Shown here piece by piece: positions 8,979-16,446 of a DNA stretch of 17,930 nucleotides (positions are counted from its first letter, which is position 1; the number at the start of each line of letters is the position of its first letter). Position numbers and translations under genes: made by a program. Source of the stretch: JANWKA01 sp035533815 (GTDB lineage Bacteria; Bacteroidota; Bacteroidia; Chitinophagales; Chitinophagaceae); assembly GCA_035533815.1 (NCBI GenBank), contig DATLTB010000127.1, forward strand, positions 1 through 17,930. The letters are read 5' to 3'. The notes below the pieces were generated by a model, which saw nothing but the letters and a program-made list of their open reading frames with translations, was not told the origin of the DNA and did not search any database.

Positions 8979-10001
8979 ATGAGGAATCGGAAGATATTGA
9001 TTTGGGCCATAACCTTGGGTTTGCTGGAAGGGCATAGGGCCATTGGACAGGATTTGCATTTTTCCCAATATTTCAATTCCCCGCTTACGATCAATCCTGC
9101 CAACACCGGGTTTATTCCGGATGCGAACTACAGGCTGGGAGTGAACTACCGGGATCAATGGGCCAATATACCCGTTCCTTATGAAACCATGTCTGCATTT
9201 GGGGATGCCCAGCTGCTGCGCAATCAGCTGACCTATGGTTGGCTGGGTGTGGGAGGAGCTGTACTGGAAGACAATGCAGGTTCCGGAGACCTGGTCTCTA
9301 CCACGGTATATGGATCCATCGCATACCACCAGCTGCTCGGTCTGAGCAGCCTGATTTCTGCCGGATTCAACGTAGGATATGCACAGAAAATGATTGACCT
9401 GGCGAAATTAACCTTCGGGGACCAGTGGAATGGGAAGTTCTTTGATGCATCCCTGCCTACAAATGAACCGATCACACAAACGAGCGCCAATTACCTGGAC
9501 CTGCAGGCTGGGTTGAACTATGCCTATTTCCCTAATGACAACATTTATATCAATCTGGGTTTTTCTGTGGCTCACCTCAATACACCCCGGGAAACTTTTT
9601 ATGCCGGAGACAATCAGATTCCAAGGCGGTATATCGCCTTTTTGAATGCCAGTATAAAACTATCTGAACTGCTGATCATCAACCCCAGTGGCTATTATAC
9701 CACCCAGGCTGGAGCCAGCGAACTGGTATTCGGGGGATACCTTTCCTATAACCTGTCCGGGGATGGTGCCAAGCAATTGTTCGGTGGCGTATACTACCGG
9801 TGGAACGACGCTGCCATACCCATGGTGGGCTATCAATTAAGCAATATCAAAATGATGTTCAGCTATGATGCCACCGTTTCATCCCTGGGTAATTTTAACC
9901 AGCATAACGGCGCATACGAACTTTCCCTTATTTACCTGGGCAATTATAACAACCGGAGTATTTATGGCAGCAGGAAAGACTTTAAATGTCCCAGCTTTTA
10001 A
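8979..10001 (+). CDS. PorP/SprF-family type IX secretion membrane protein
   Basis: A 340-residue outer-membrane protein of the PorP/SprF family. It starts with a signal peptide (MRNRKILIWAITLGLLEG, then HRAIGQ) and the family hallmark DLHFSQYFNSPLTINPANTG, followed by YRLGVNYRDQW. The rest alternates aromatic and glycine residues as expected of an outer-membrane beta-barrel. In known gliding Bacteroidota, SprF is needed for export or surface attachment of the type B cargo SprB, and other type B cargo genes are often paired with a PorP/SprF-like gene. The 8-base spacing after a type B cargo gene fits that pairing exactly. Its length is normal for the family. It is probably a cargo-specific partner, not the housekeeping PorP of the core T9SS, because no other T9SS core gene (porK, L, M, N) is nearby; that distinction is inference. 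Confidence 0.92.
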   Translation: MRNRKILIWAITLGLLEGHRAIGQDLHFSQYFNSPLTINPANTGFIPDANYRLGVNYRDQWANIPVPYETMSAFGDAQLLRNQLTYGWLGVGGAVLEDNAGSGDLVSTTVYGSIAYHQLLGLSSLISAGFNVGYAQKMIDLAKLTFGDQWNGKFFDASLPTNEPITQTSANYLDLQAGLNYAYFPNDNIYINLGFSVAHLNTPRETFYAGDNQIPRRYIAFLNASIKLSELLIINPSGYYTTQAGASELVFGGYLSYNLSGDGAKQLFGGVYYRWNDAAIPMVGYQLSNIKMMFSYDATVSSLGNFNQHNGAYELSLIYLGNYNNRSIYGSRKDFKCPSF

Positions 10002-10088
10002 CCTGTTCTCCCTATAAAGTATTGTTAATCCTATTGTTGGGGGGATCCATTTATCAAAATAATGATAACTTGGATCCGTTTATCCGGT

Positions 10089-10676
10089 ATGAAAAAATAC
10101 GCAGCCATCCTGATTTTATATCTGACAAGCACGTTGACTGTCCAGGCTCAGTATTATCCGGGTTACGGCAAAAACAAAGACAGCACCAATGCCGCTCAGC
10201 AGATAAAAACGCCTTCCCATAAATTTTTTGCCGGAGGTGGTGCAGGTTTATCTTTTGGATATTATACCTACCTGGATATATCGCCTGAAGTCGGATACCG
10301 GTTATCCTCCTGGCTGGCGGGGGGGATATCCCTGAACTTTAATTTTATATCGGACAAATCGGTTCCCGGGGTCACCCAGAACCAAACCATCCTGGGCGGG
10401 GGAGTTTTTGCCCGGGTTTACCCGCTCAGCCATATTTTCCTGCAGGTCCAGCCGGAATACAACAGCTCCAGCTCCAGGTTAAAGGATGGCAGCGGGGGAA
10501 TTTATGGTTCAGCGCAATATGGCGTGATGAGCCTGCTCATGGGAGGCGGATATGTAGAACGTATCGGAGGAGGTTCTGAATTCACTTTTGGCATTATGTA
10601 TGACGTGCTTCAAAATCCAGGGTCCCCTTATTATGGCATTCCGGTGATCCAGGGCGGAGTGGACATCGGGTTCTAA
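10089..10676 (+). CDS. Small outer-membrane beta-barrel protein, function unknown
   Basis: A 195-residue predicted outer-membrane protein. An in-frame ATG lies at 10062, but the ATG at 10089 gives a proper signal peptide, MKKYAAILILYLTSTLTVQA cleaved before QYYPGYGK, so it is preferred. After a polar linker (about residues 22-45) come glycine- and aromatic-rich alternating segments such as FFAGGGAGLSFGYYTYLD, GYRLSSWLAGGISLNFNF and FLQVQPEYNSSSS. The protein ends in phenylalanine (GGVDIGF), the usual C-terminal residue of barrels inserted by the BAM complex. Size and pattern suggest an eight-stranded barrel of the OmpA/OmpX-like outer-membrane_beta-brl class. It lies 87 bases after the PorP/SprF gene and may belong to the same transcript. 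No specific role can be assigned. Confidence 0.8.
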   Translation: MKKYAAILILYLTSTLTVQAQYYPGYGKNKDSTNAAQQIKTPSHKFFAGGGAGLSFGYYTYLDISPEVGYRLSSWLAGGISLNFNFISDKSVPGVTQNQTILGGGVFARVYPLSHIFLQVQPEYNSSSSRLKDGSGGIYGSAQYGVMSLLMGGGYVERIGGGSEFTFGIMYDVLQNPGSPYYGIPVIQGGVDIGF

Positions 10677-10700
10677 AAAGTAATTCCCACTGTGAAAATT

Positions 10701-10716
10701 ACCGGGGAATCCCGGT
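10701..10716. other. Short inverted repeat, possible weak terminator
   Basis: ACCGGG, four loop bases (GAAT) and CCCGGT form a perfect 6-bp GC-rich stem 25 bases after the barrel-protein stop. No T-run follows, so it is at best a weak or Rho-dependent termination aid. ACCGG recurs at about 10722, 10750 and 10773. The rest of the 223-base gap to the ABC gene shows no gene and no convincing promoter box. Confidence 0.3.
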
Positions 10717-10899
10717 CACTTTACCGGCGGATTATCTGCTGACCGTGGACTCACCGGCAATTATTATGGTTTAACCGGACAAAAGATATGATTACCGTAT
10801 TTCCATGGAAAACTTTCCCATATAAAGATATCTTCGCATCATTGATGTATTTAATGAGTTGAAACAGCCGGCGGTATTTCCAACCATAATAAAATAAGC

Positions 10900-11682
10900 A
10901 TGACAGGCCAGAGGGATGAAATTGTATTGGAGGTCACAGGCCTCAACATATTTTATGGATCCATCCAGGCGGTCCGGAATGTCACCTTCGAAGTGAAGGC
11001 AGGGGAGATATTCGGGTTGCTGGGCCCCAATGGGGCTGGCAAAACCAGTACACTGAGTGCGGTGGAAGGTTTACTGAAACCGCCCAACTGTACCATTAAA
11101 GTTGCAGGGTATTCCATACATGACCAACCGCTCCATGCCAGGGCTAATCTGGGGGTGCAATTGCAGGCCACCAGCTTCCAATCCGAACTGACCGTAGGGG
11201 AGATACTTCAATTGTATGCCGGGATATATGGGGTGGATCTAAACCGGGAGAAGCGGGAAGCCCTGCTTGCAGAAATTAAACTGGAGGATTCGGTATCCAA
11301 GCGGTTCGGTCAGCTGTCGGGGGGGCAGCAGCAAAGGGTTTCCCTGGTCATTGCCCTGATCCATAATCCAAAACTATTGCTGCTGGATGAACCCACATCA
11401 GGACTTGATCCCCAGTCCCGCCGCCAACTCTGGGAACGGATGGAAGCTATGCGGGCCAAGGGTCATGGCATTGTGCTGACTACCCATTCCATGGAGGAAG
11501 CAGAAGCAGTCTGCGACCATATTGCTATCATTGATCACGGGTGCATCATTGCTATCGATACCCCAGCGGCACTCATAGAGATTCACCGGAATGATCCTGA
11601 AGTTATCCGGGCTTCCCGTAAAGGAAAGATTACCCTGGAAGATGTTTTCATCGGGCTTACCGGCAAGGCGATCCGGGCCTAA
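10900..11682 (+). CDS. ABC transporter ATP-binding protein (ABC-2 / DrrA-like exporter type)
   Basis: A 260-residue ATPase that would power an ABC-2 exporter with the permease encoded 19 bases downstream. All nucleotide-binding elements are present: Walker A GPNGAGKTS (residues 42-50), a Q-loop in GVQLQ (Q89), signature LSGGQQQR (139-146), Walker B LLLLDEP (159-165), D-loop SGLD and H-loop H196 in LTTHSMEEAE. The C-terminal LEDVFIGLTGKAIR is the tail typical of CcmA/DrrA-type drug or lipid export ATPases (COG1131). The ATG at 10900 follows an A-rich stretch, and Walker A falls at the usual distance from it. The substrate cannot be told; drug, peptide or lipid export are all possible. NosF is a distant alternative, but no other nos gene is seen beside it. 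Confidence 0.93.
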   Translation: MTGQRDEIVLEVTGLNIFYGSIQAVRNVTFEVKAGEIFGLLGPNGAGKTSTLSAVEGLLKPPNCTIKVAGYSIHDQPLHARANLGVQLQATSFQSELTVGEILQLYAGIYGVDLNREKREALLAEIKLEDSVSKRFGQLSGGQQQRVSLVIALIHNPKLLLLDEPTSGLDPQSRRQLWERMEAMRAKGHGIVLTTHSMEEAEAVCDHIAIIDHGCIIAIDTPAALIEIHRNDPEVIRASRKGKITLEDVFIGLTGKAIRA

Positions 11683-11701
11683 AAAAGTTTAAAATCCTTT
11701 C

Positions 11702-12445
11702 ATGCAGAACTCCATACCTTCCTGGTCCAATGTGATGAGGACCCTATTGCGAGCAGATTTCACCACCCAGTGGCGGAACCGCAGGGCGGCTATTATTATG
11801 CTGATCACCCCGGTCATTATCCTTTTTTCCTGGAAAAGCCTGGTGGCTAAATTAGGAGGGTCATATGTACTTTCTACCTGCATCACTATCGGGCTAATGG
11901 GGATCGGACTCATGGGATATTCAAATTCTATTGCCCGGGACCGCGACAAGGGCATTTTCCAGCGGCTAAGAGTAGCTCCCATATACCCTGTATCCATCAT
12001 GTCTAGCCGCCTGCTGGTACAGTGGGTCATGATCCTGCTTTCCACCTCAATTGTATTTTTTGCCGGGGCTAAATTTGACCACATAAACTTAACTCCTGCA
12101 GCATATGCTTTAGGGTTCATTGCAGCTTTGGTGGGTGGTACTGTTTACCTTGGATTGGGACAGGCCATTGTTGGGCTAATCAAAAATGCCGAAACCGTGA
12201 ACTCCACAACCAGGCTGGTATATTTTGTTTTCATCCTGGTGGGTATTTTCGCTGACCTGGGTGCCTTGGGTCAGGAACTGGACAATGCGGTTAAATGGTC
12301 CCCTTACGGGACAGTCAAGCAAATGTTAAACGCCAGCCTGCAACCATCGCTTTGGAATCAACAGACCTCCATTGCCCTGTTGGTCACGTTGGGGTATGCC
12401 CTTGTATTTTCCACCCTTGGAATTAAAAGGTTCACCTGGAAATAG
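11702..12445 (+). CDS. ABC-2 type transporter permease
   Basis: A 247-residue integral membrane protein of the ABC2_membrane family, the partner of the ATPase just upstream. About six hydrophobic segments are visible: AAIIMLITPVIILFSW, a stretch around STCITIGLMGIGLMGY, VQWVMILLSTSIVFFAG, AYALGFIAALVGGTVYLGLG, LVYFVFILVGIFADLG and IALLVTLGYALVF. Between the second and third lies the typical cytoplasmic element IARDRDKGIFQRLRVAPIYP, which corresponds to the ERE/GTxERL-AxP coupling motif of the family. The length is normal. With only 19 bases separating the two genes, a two-gene operon is likely. The substrate is unknown. Confidence 0.9.
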   Translation: MQNSIPSWSNVMRTLLRADFTTQWRNRRAAIIMLITPVIILFSWKSLVAKLGGSYVLSTCITIGLMGIGLMGYSNSIARDRDKGIFQRLRVAPIYPVSIMSSRLLVQWVMILLSTSIVFFAGAKFDHINLTPAAYALGFIAALVGGTVYLGLGQAIVGLIKNAETVNSTTRLVYFVFILVGIFADLGALGQELDNAVKWSPYGTVKQMLNASLQPSLWNQQTSIALLVTLGYALVFSTLGIKRFTWK

Positions 12446-12870
12446 GATGGATGATCAGACAATCCAGATTGAGTCATTAATTTAGCAAACGCATTCAGGC
12501 TGGTGTATTAGCAACTGCACCCGGGAAGCTAAATGCATTCGTATTATTAGGTTGATTGCCCGGCAGTGCCCATGGTAATTTTGACTCGGAAAACCAGGCC
12601 CGCATGAGTACTTTTCAATGATCGGTTTTATTTAACCCTGTTTAAATCCTTTTGCGAAAAACATAGGGTCAGCCCGGAAGCAATTTTCGGATAACTGGAT
12701 CAGGTAAAATATTACTGCAACTTGCAGGAGGAGGGATTGGTAATGAAAGTCTGGTCGATGAGTTTCAACCCGTCAACAGGCTGAAATCAGGTTTGGGGGT
12801 AATACAGGCTTGTAAATCCATGTTCCCGGAAATTTAAAAGATATCCGGACACCGAAAAATTTAAGATTGT
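12446..12870. other. Intergenic region between convergent genes, no gene seen
   Basis: These 425 bases lie between the plus-strand permease and the minus-strand cytochrome c. All frames are broken by frequent stops and no protein family is recognised. A 13-base perfect dyad, CTGCAACTTGCAG, lies at 12715-12727. A loose pair CCGGA/TCCGG (12826-12848) could form a 5-bp stem with a 13-base loop. Neither has a T-run, so no firm terminator can be called. The region may hold the 3' ends of both transcripts. Confidence 0.5.
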
Positions 12871-13473
12871 CTATTTTGCCGCGTCATTGGCTCTCAGGTA
12901 TTCTAATATTTCCCTGGCCTGAGCATTGGTCACGCTTTCGGCCATTTGTACTGCATACATTTGCAATAAAGCTTTGGCTAAAGGATCGCTGGCCGTCATA
13001 CCTGAAGGATTGGTGATCATATTCATGATCCATTGTGGCGTTCTTAAGCCAGTCACTCCTTTTAATCCGGGCCCAATCACCCGATCTGCGGTTATGGCGT
13101 GGCAAGCTGCACAGTTTACCTGAAATAGCTGTTCTCCCTTATTCGCCATGACATTATTCAGGGCGGTCAATTTGACCACGGTAAATTTACCCACTCCATT
13201 ATCATTACTGGGGGCGTTCAGGTCTATTGAAGCAGGGATAGGTATATTATTATTTGGTCCTTCTGAGGGATTGCCTGAAACCGGTTGGGCCAGGAAAGAA
13301 CCTTCATCAGAGGGCTGCTGGTCCATCATATGGATATTTGCATGGCTGGCTGGTCCATTGGAAATCGGTCCATTGGCAAAGGACCCACCGGGGGAAGGGG
13401 AATGGCTACAGCTGGAAAAGCAAGTGGCCAAACCAATCAGCATTAATAAGTAGGGCCCTTTTCTCCCCCTCAT
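12871..13473 (-). CDS. Monohaem c-type cytochrome, probable lipoprotein
   Basis: A 200-residue electron-transfer protein expected in the periplasm or anchored to a membrane. The frame extends to an ATG at 13494, but the start at 13473 (MRGRKGPYLLMLIGLATC) gives a proper signal sequence, with candidate lipidation cysteines C18 (LATC) and C22 (FSSC). A low-complexity Ser/Gly/Pro/Asn linker covers about residues 23-95. The cytochrome c domain follows, with haem motif CAACH (C121, C124, H125), then VIGPGLKGV and TPQWIMNMITNP, and a likely axial methionine M177 in AVQMAES. GPGxKGVT, PxWIMNMITNP and the late xxM segment closely resemble, from memory, the cytochrome c encoded in Bacteroidota nitrous-oxide-reductase (nos) clusters. 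No nosZ, nosL or nosD is in the window, so its redox partner is unknown. Confidence 0.9.
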   Translation of the reverse strand: MRGRKGPYLLMLIGLATCFSSCSHSPSPGGSFANGPISNGPASHANIHMMDQQPSDEGSFLAQPVSGNPSEGPNNNIPIPASIDLNAPSNDNGVGKFTVVKLTALNNVMANKGEQLFQVNCAACHAITADRVIGPGLKGVTGLRTPQWIMNMITNPSGMTASDPLAKALLQMYAVQMAESVTNAQAREILEYLRANDAAK

Positions 13474-13500
13474 GATATTCGGATTAAAAATCATTTCGTA

Positions 13501-13529
13501 TAAATTTACGGTAAAGATCCCGGATCAAA
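13501..13529 (-). promoter_or_regulatory. Putative Bacteroidota-type promoter for the cytochrome c gene
   Basis: Read on the minus strand, TTTG (13529-13526), 17 bases, then TAAATTTA (13508-13501) resembles the Bacteroidota -33 TTTG and -7 TAnnTTTG boxes; only the last base of the -7 box differs. It would start transcription near 13494, about 20 bases before the preferred start codon at 13473. This also argues against the ATG at 13494. It is one-mismatch motif matching in an AT-rich patch, so support is moderate. Confidence 0.4.
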
Positions 13530-14254
13530 TCATGGACTGGGTAGGCCATGTACCAAGGGTATGTTTCTCCTCATTTTCGGAACTATTGGGTTGCTGAACT
13601 GGGGGTTGATTGATCACTACCCCCCCTGAAATCTTCAGGTCCTCGGTTTCTTCAATCTGACCGGTATTTGCCCCATCAACCTGGCCTGTTGACCAAACCC
13701 GGAAGAGGGATGGACATTTTCAGCAATCACCCATTCCCCTCGGCCCCATCAATGATCACAAAAAAAGGTCCCTTTATGCTGGTCCATTGACCGGGTCGCT
13801 GCCCATACCTGCATTCTTTGACAAATATAGTGCCTACAACCCGAAACCGGAAGAGGGGGATTGCAATCAGCCCAACTCACTTTTATCATCCCGTATTGCC
13901 AAGATATAATACGGCACCCATGATATAGATCTGCCATTGACTGCTTAGGACCATATCCATTTTCGCTAATGGGTCTGTTTGAAATATTGCCTGGGTCTGA
14001 GGGTAAGGATAGATTGCAGTTTTTAATCTCCGGGGGGATGATCATTTTTAAAGAAAAAGGATTCCAGCGAATGGCTCATTATATGCGAAAGGAATCTGGA
14101 CCGGATTTGCACAGGATCAAAAACCCTGGTCAGCATTCCCGCATGGGCATTCTGGCAACACTCCGTATTCATGGGCTGAATAAAAGGTACATTTGTGACT
14201 TGAATCCGCCAGGGATAGCTTAACTCTTTCCATTCCTTTCCTTTCCTTAATCAG
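13530..14254. other. Long intergenic region, no credible gene
   Basis: About 725 bases between the start of the cytochrome c gene and the end of the LOG gene. Open frames of 84 residues (plus strand, 13969-14223) and 98 residues (minus strand, 13749-14045) exist, but their translations have no family resemblance, signal peptide or hydrophobic pattern, and they overlap each other. A short imperfect direct repeat, CGGAAGAGGGATGGA near 13699 and CCGGAAGAGGGGGATTG near 13847, is present. A pyrimidine-rich tract with repeated CCTTT lies at about 14225-14246. The region may be the remains of a decayed gene or carry an undetected RNA; the sequence alone supports neither. Confidence 0.45.
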
Positions 14255-14836
14255 TCAATCAGGCTCGTGGATGTTTTCCAGCATTTTTCCCAGTAATGCC
14301 CGGGATGTATTGGCGATGTAAATCTTACTCATGCGGGGTGCATGGAGGAAACCTTCCTCTTCGACACCCAGCAGGTGCCTGGACAGATGATCATAAAATC
14401 CGCAGACATTCAGGATCCCGGCTATTTTACGGTGCAGGGATAGCTGGTTCCAGGTTATGATCTCGAAGAACTCATCCAGGGTACCATATCCACCCGGTAG
14501 CATGATAACCGCTTCGCTTTTGTCGTAGATCAGGGACTTGCGTTCATGCATAGTGCTGACTTCGATCAGTTCGGTCAGTCGCTCGTGCTTTCTTTCATCC
14601 GTATTAAGGAATACAGGTATTATTCCGGTTACCTCACCCCCGCTTTCCAGTACCGTGTCCGCCAGGATACCCATCAGTCCAGTTCGTCCCCCTCCATAAA
14701 CGAGCCGTATATGTGCTTCGGCCATCAGGACGCCCAGGCTTCTGGCCTGGATGGCAAATTCAGGGTTTTTACCTGGGGAGGAACCGCAAAAGACGGCCAT
14801 GCTGCCAATGGATGGAATGGATGGAGGTATGATCAT
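14255..14836 (-). CDS. LOG-family protein (cytokinin riboside 5'-monophosphate phosphoribohydrolase type, TIGR00730)
   Basis: A 193-residue Rossmann-fold enzyme of the LOG family. Characterised members cleave the N-glycosidic bond of nucleoside 5'-monophosphates, releasing the base and ribose 5-phosphate. Diagnostic motifs are AVFCGSSPG near the N-terminus, YGGGRTGLMG (residues 47-56), MHERK (R99 is a conserved active-site residue) and PGGYGTLDE (114-122, with E122 the catalytic glutamate). Length is normal for the short bacterial members. The annotated ATG at 14836 adds 12 residues before MAVFCGSS; an internal start at 14800 is equally possible. It is divergent from the symporter gene with about 105 bases between them. 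The physiological substrate in this organism is unknown; nucleotide salvage or stress-linked nucleotide cleavage is more likely than hormone production, by inference. Confidence 0.92.
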   Translation of the reverse strand: MIIPPSIPSIGSMAVFCGSSPGKNPEFAIQARSLGVLMAEAHIRLVYGGGRTGLMGILADTVLESGGEVTGIIPVFLNTDERKHERLTELIEVSTMHERKSLIYDKSEAVIMLPGGYGTLDEFFEIITWNQLSLHRKIAGILNVCGFYDHLSRHLLGVEEEGFLHAPRMSKIYIANTSRALLGKMLENIHEPD

Positions 14837-14941
14837 ATCCTGAAATAATCCATTAACCCCAAAGGGGCCAATAATTCTATGTAATTTAACTGCAAATTAT
14901 GGCAGTGCCCGAATATCCCCAATTCCATAAGCCCGGATCCA

Positions 14942-16402
14942 ATGCATCCTGATATCCTGTTGTTATTGATCATTGGGTATTTTCTCCTCCTGTTAGGTAT
15001 TGCCTGGCTTACTTCCAGGAAGTCTGATAATGATACTTTTTTTCTGGCCAACCGGAATTCCCGGTGGTACCTGGTGGCCTTCGGCATGATCGGCACCTCC
15101 GTTTCCGGGGTCACTTTCATATCAGTTCCGGGTACGGTCCGGGCAGATCATTTCTCTTATTTCCAGTTTGTAATGGGTAATGCTGTGGGATACGTCATTA
15201 TTGCCCTGGTCTTGTTACCCCTTTATTACCGGATGCGGCTCACATCCATATACACCTACCTGGAAGGCAGACTAGGACCTGTAAGCTACAAAACCGGTGC
15301 TTTTTTTTTCCTGCTTTCCAGGACCATCGGATCTGCCTTCAGGTTATTTTTAGTGGCTATCGTGCTTCAGAAATTCATCTTTGACAGCTGGAATATACCC
15401 TTCTGGCTAACTGTAGCCGTTTCCCTGCTGCTGATCTGGACCTATACATTCAAGGGAGGATTGAAAACCATTATCTGGACGGATTCGGTCCAGACAGTTT
15501 TTTTATTGGCTTCCGTAATCCTTTCGGTGTATTTTATTGGAAGACAGATGCACCTGGACATCGCGGGCCTTTTTGAAGCCGTTAAAAAAAGCGCTTATTC
15601 GAAAATTTTCATCTGGAAGGATTTCCTGACCGATCGGCAATATTTCTGGAAGGATTTCCTGGGAGGTATTGCGGTCAGTGTGGCCATGACCGGACTGGAC
15701 CAGGACCTGATGCAAAAGAACCTGAGTTGCCGGAATATCCGGGAAGCGCAGAAGAACATGTTCTCTTTTACGGGGATTTTTGTCGCCGTGAACTTGTTTT
15801 TTCTCGGGGTGGGAGCACTCCTTTATCTTTTTGCGGCATCCCGCGGCATACCAGTTCCCGGGCGGGCTGATTATCTGTTCCCCCTGATTGCCCTGAAACA
15901 CCTTGGCGGCCTGGAAGCCATAGTGTTCATCCTGGGACTGACCGCTGCGACATTTGCCACGACGGATTCTGCGCTGACAGCCCTGACTACTTCCTTTTGT
16001 GTTGATTTCCTGGGGTTCACCGGAAGTAAAAATACTACTGCACGACCTGTCAGGATCAGAAATTTGGTCCATATTGGTTTCTCCCTGGTATTCCTGGCGG
16101 TGGTGGTGGGATTCAGGTACCTGATCAGCGAATCCGTAGTGACCGCCATATTCATGGTAGCGACTTATACCTATGGTCCGTTGCTTGGACTGTTCATGTT
16201 TGGAATACTGAGTAAAAGAGCAATCCGCGACCGGTGGGTTCCCCTGGTGTGCCTGCTTTCCCCCCTGGCTTGTTTTATCCTGGATAGGTATGCTTCAGTC
16301 TGGTTTGGGGGATATAGTTTCGGATTTGAACTCCTTGTCATCAATGGCCTGTTCACTTTTGGCGGCCTGCAGTTGCTTTCTGTGAAAATGAATCATCCTT
16401 AG
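14942..16402 (+). CDS. Sodium:solute symporter family (SSS) transporter
   Basis: A 486-residue polytopic inner-membrane protein with about 13 hydrophobic segments, beginning ILLLLIIGYFLLLLGIAWL. Family signs include the DTFFLANRNSRWYLVAFGMI stretch after TM1, GTSVSGVTFISVPG in TM2 (unwound Na+-site helix), FKGGLKTIIWTDSVQT, GLDQDLMQKNLSCRN, and TAATFATTDSALTALTT, which carries the Ser/Thr residues of the Na2 site. Such carriers use the sodium gradient to import sugars, amino or organic acids or similar solutes; the substrate cannot be read here. Length is in the usual range. The start at 14942 places TM1 directly at the N-terminus, as expected. No obvious Bacteroidota promoter is seen in the 105 bases shared with the divergent LOG gene. 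Its stop overlaps the promoter of the next gene. Confidence 0.92.
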   Translation: MHPDILLLLIIGYFLLLLGIAWLTSRKSDNDTFFLANRNSRWYLVAFGMIGTSVSGVTFISVPGTVRADHFSYFQFVMGNAVGYVIIALVLLPLYYRMRLTSIYTYLEGRLGPVSYKTGAFFFLLSRTIGSAFRLFLVAIVLQKFIFDSWNIPFWLTVAVSLLLIWTYTFKGGLKTIIWTDSVQTVFLLASVILSVYFIGRQMHLDIAGLFEAVKKSAYSKIFIWKDFLTDRQYFWKDFLGGIAVSVAMTGLDQDLMQKNLSCRNIREAQKNMFSFTGIFVAVNLFFLGVGALLYLFAASRGIPVPGRADYLFPLIALKHLGGLEAIVFILGLTAATFATTDSALTALTTSFCVDFLGFTGSKNTTARPVRIRNLVHIGFSLVFLAVVVGFRYLISESVVTAIFMVATYTYGPLLGLFMFGILSKRAIRDRWVPLVCLLSPLACFILDRYASVWFGGYSFGFELLVINGLFTFGGLQLLSVKMNHP

Positions 16403-16429
16403 ATAATATAGGTACCTATAATATATTTG
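16399..16429 (+). promoter_or_regulatory. Bacteroidota-type promoter for the Lrp/AsnC-EamA pair
   Basis: TATATTTG at 16422-16429 matches the -7 consensus TAnnTTTG perfectly. TTAG at 16399-16402, 19 bases upstream, differs by one base from the -33 TTTG. Transcription would begin near 16436, about 10 bases before the GTG start at 16447, so the leader is very short. The -33 element coincides with the stop codon of the upstream symporter gene, so the regulator is probably an independent transcription unit. Confidence 0.6.
16407..16420. promoter_or_regulatory. Palindromic operator candidate in the promoter spacer
   Basis: TATAGGTACCTATA is a perfect 14-bp palindrome. With one mismatched pair it extends to 22 bp (16403-16424). 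It sits between the -33 and -7 boxes, where a bound dimer would block RNA polymerase. Lrp/AsnC proteins commonly repress their own gene from such sites, so autoregulation by the adjacent gene product is a reasonable inference. Binding is not demonstrated. Confidence 0.5.
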
Positions 16430-16446
16430 CAGAATAAAATTCACTG

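Noticed and set aside
10900..13473. The ABC ATPase, permease and cytochrome c as a nosFY-like denitrification cluster
   Set aside because: The ATPase carries the CcmA/DrrA-type drug-export tail, the cytochrome is on the opposite strand 425 bases away, and nosZ, nosD and nosL are absent.
13749..14223. Overlapping small open frames of 98 (minus) and 84 (plus) residues in the intergenic region
   Set aside because: They overlap on opposite strands and show no signal peptide, family motif, promoter box or conserved composition.
14857..14867. CCCCAAAGGGG inverted repeat between the LOG and symporter genes
   Set aside because: A 4-bp stem with a 3-base loop and no T-run is too short to call a terminator or operator.
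15503..16072. 189-residue minus-strand open frame opposite the sodium:solute symporter
   Set aside because: The plus strand encodes conserved SSS motifs throughout. The antisense product is polar, without domain features.
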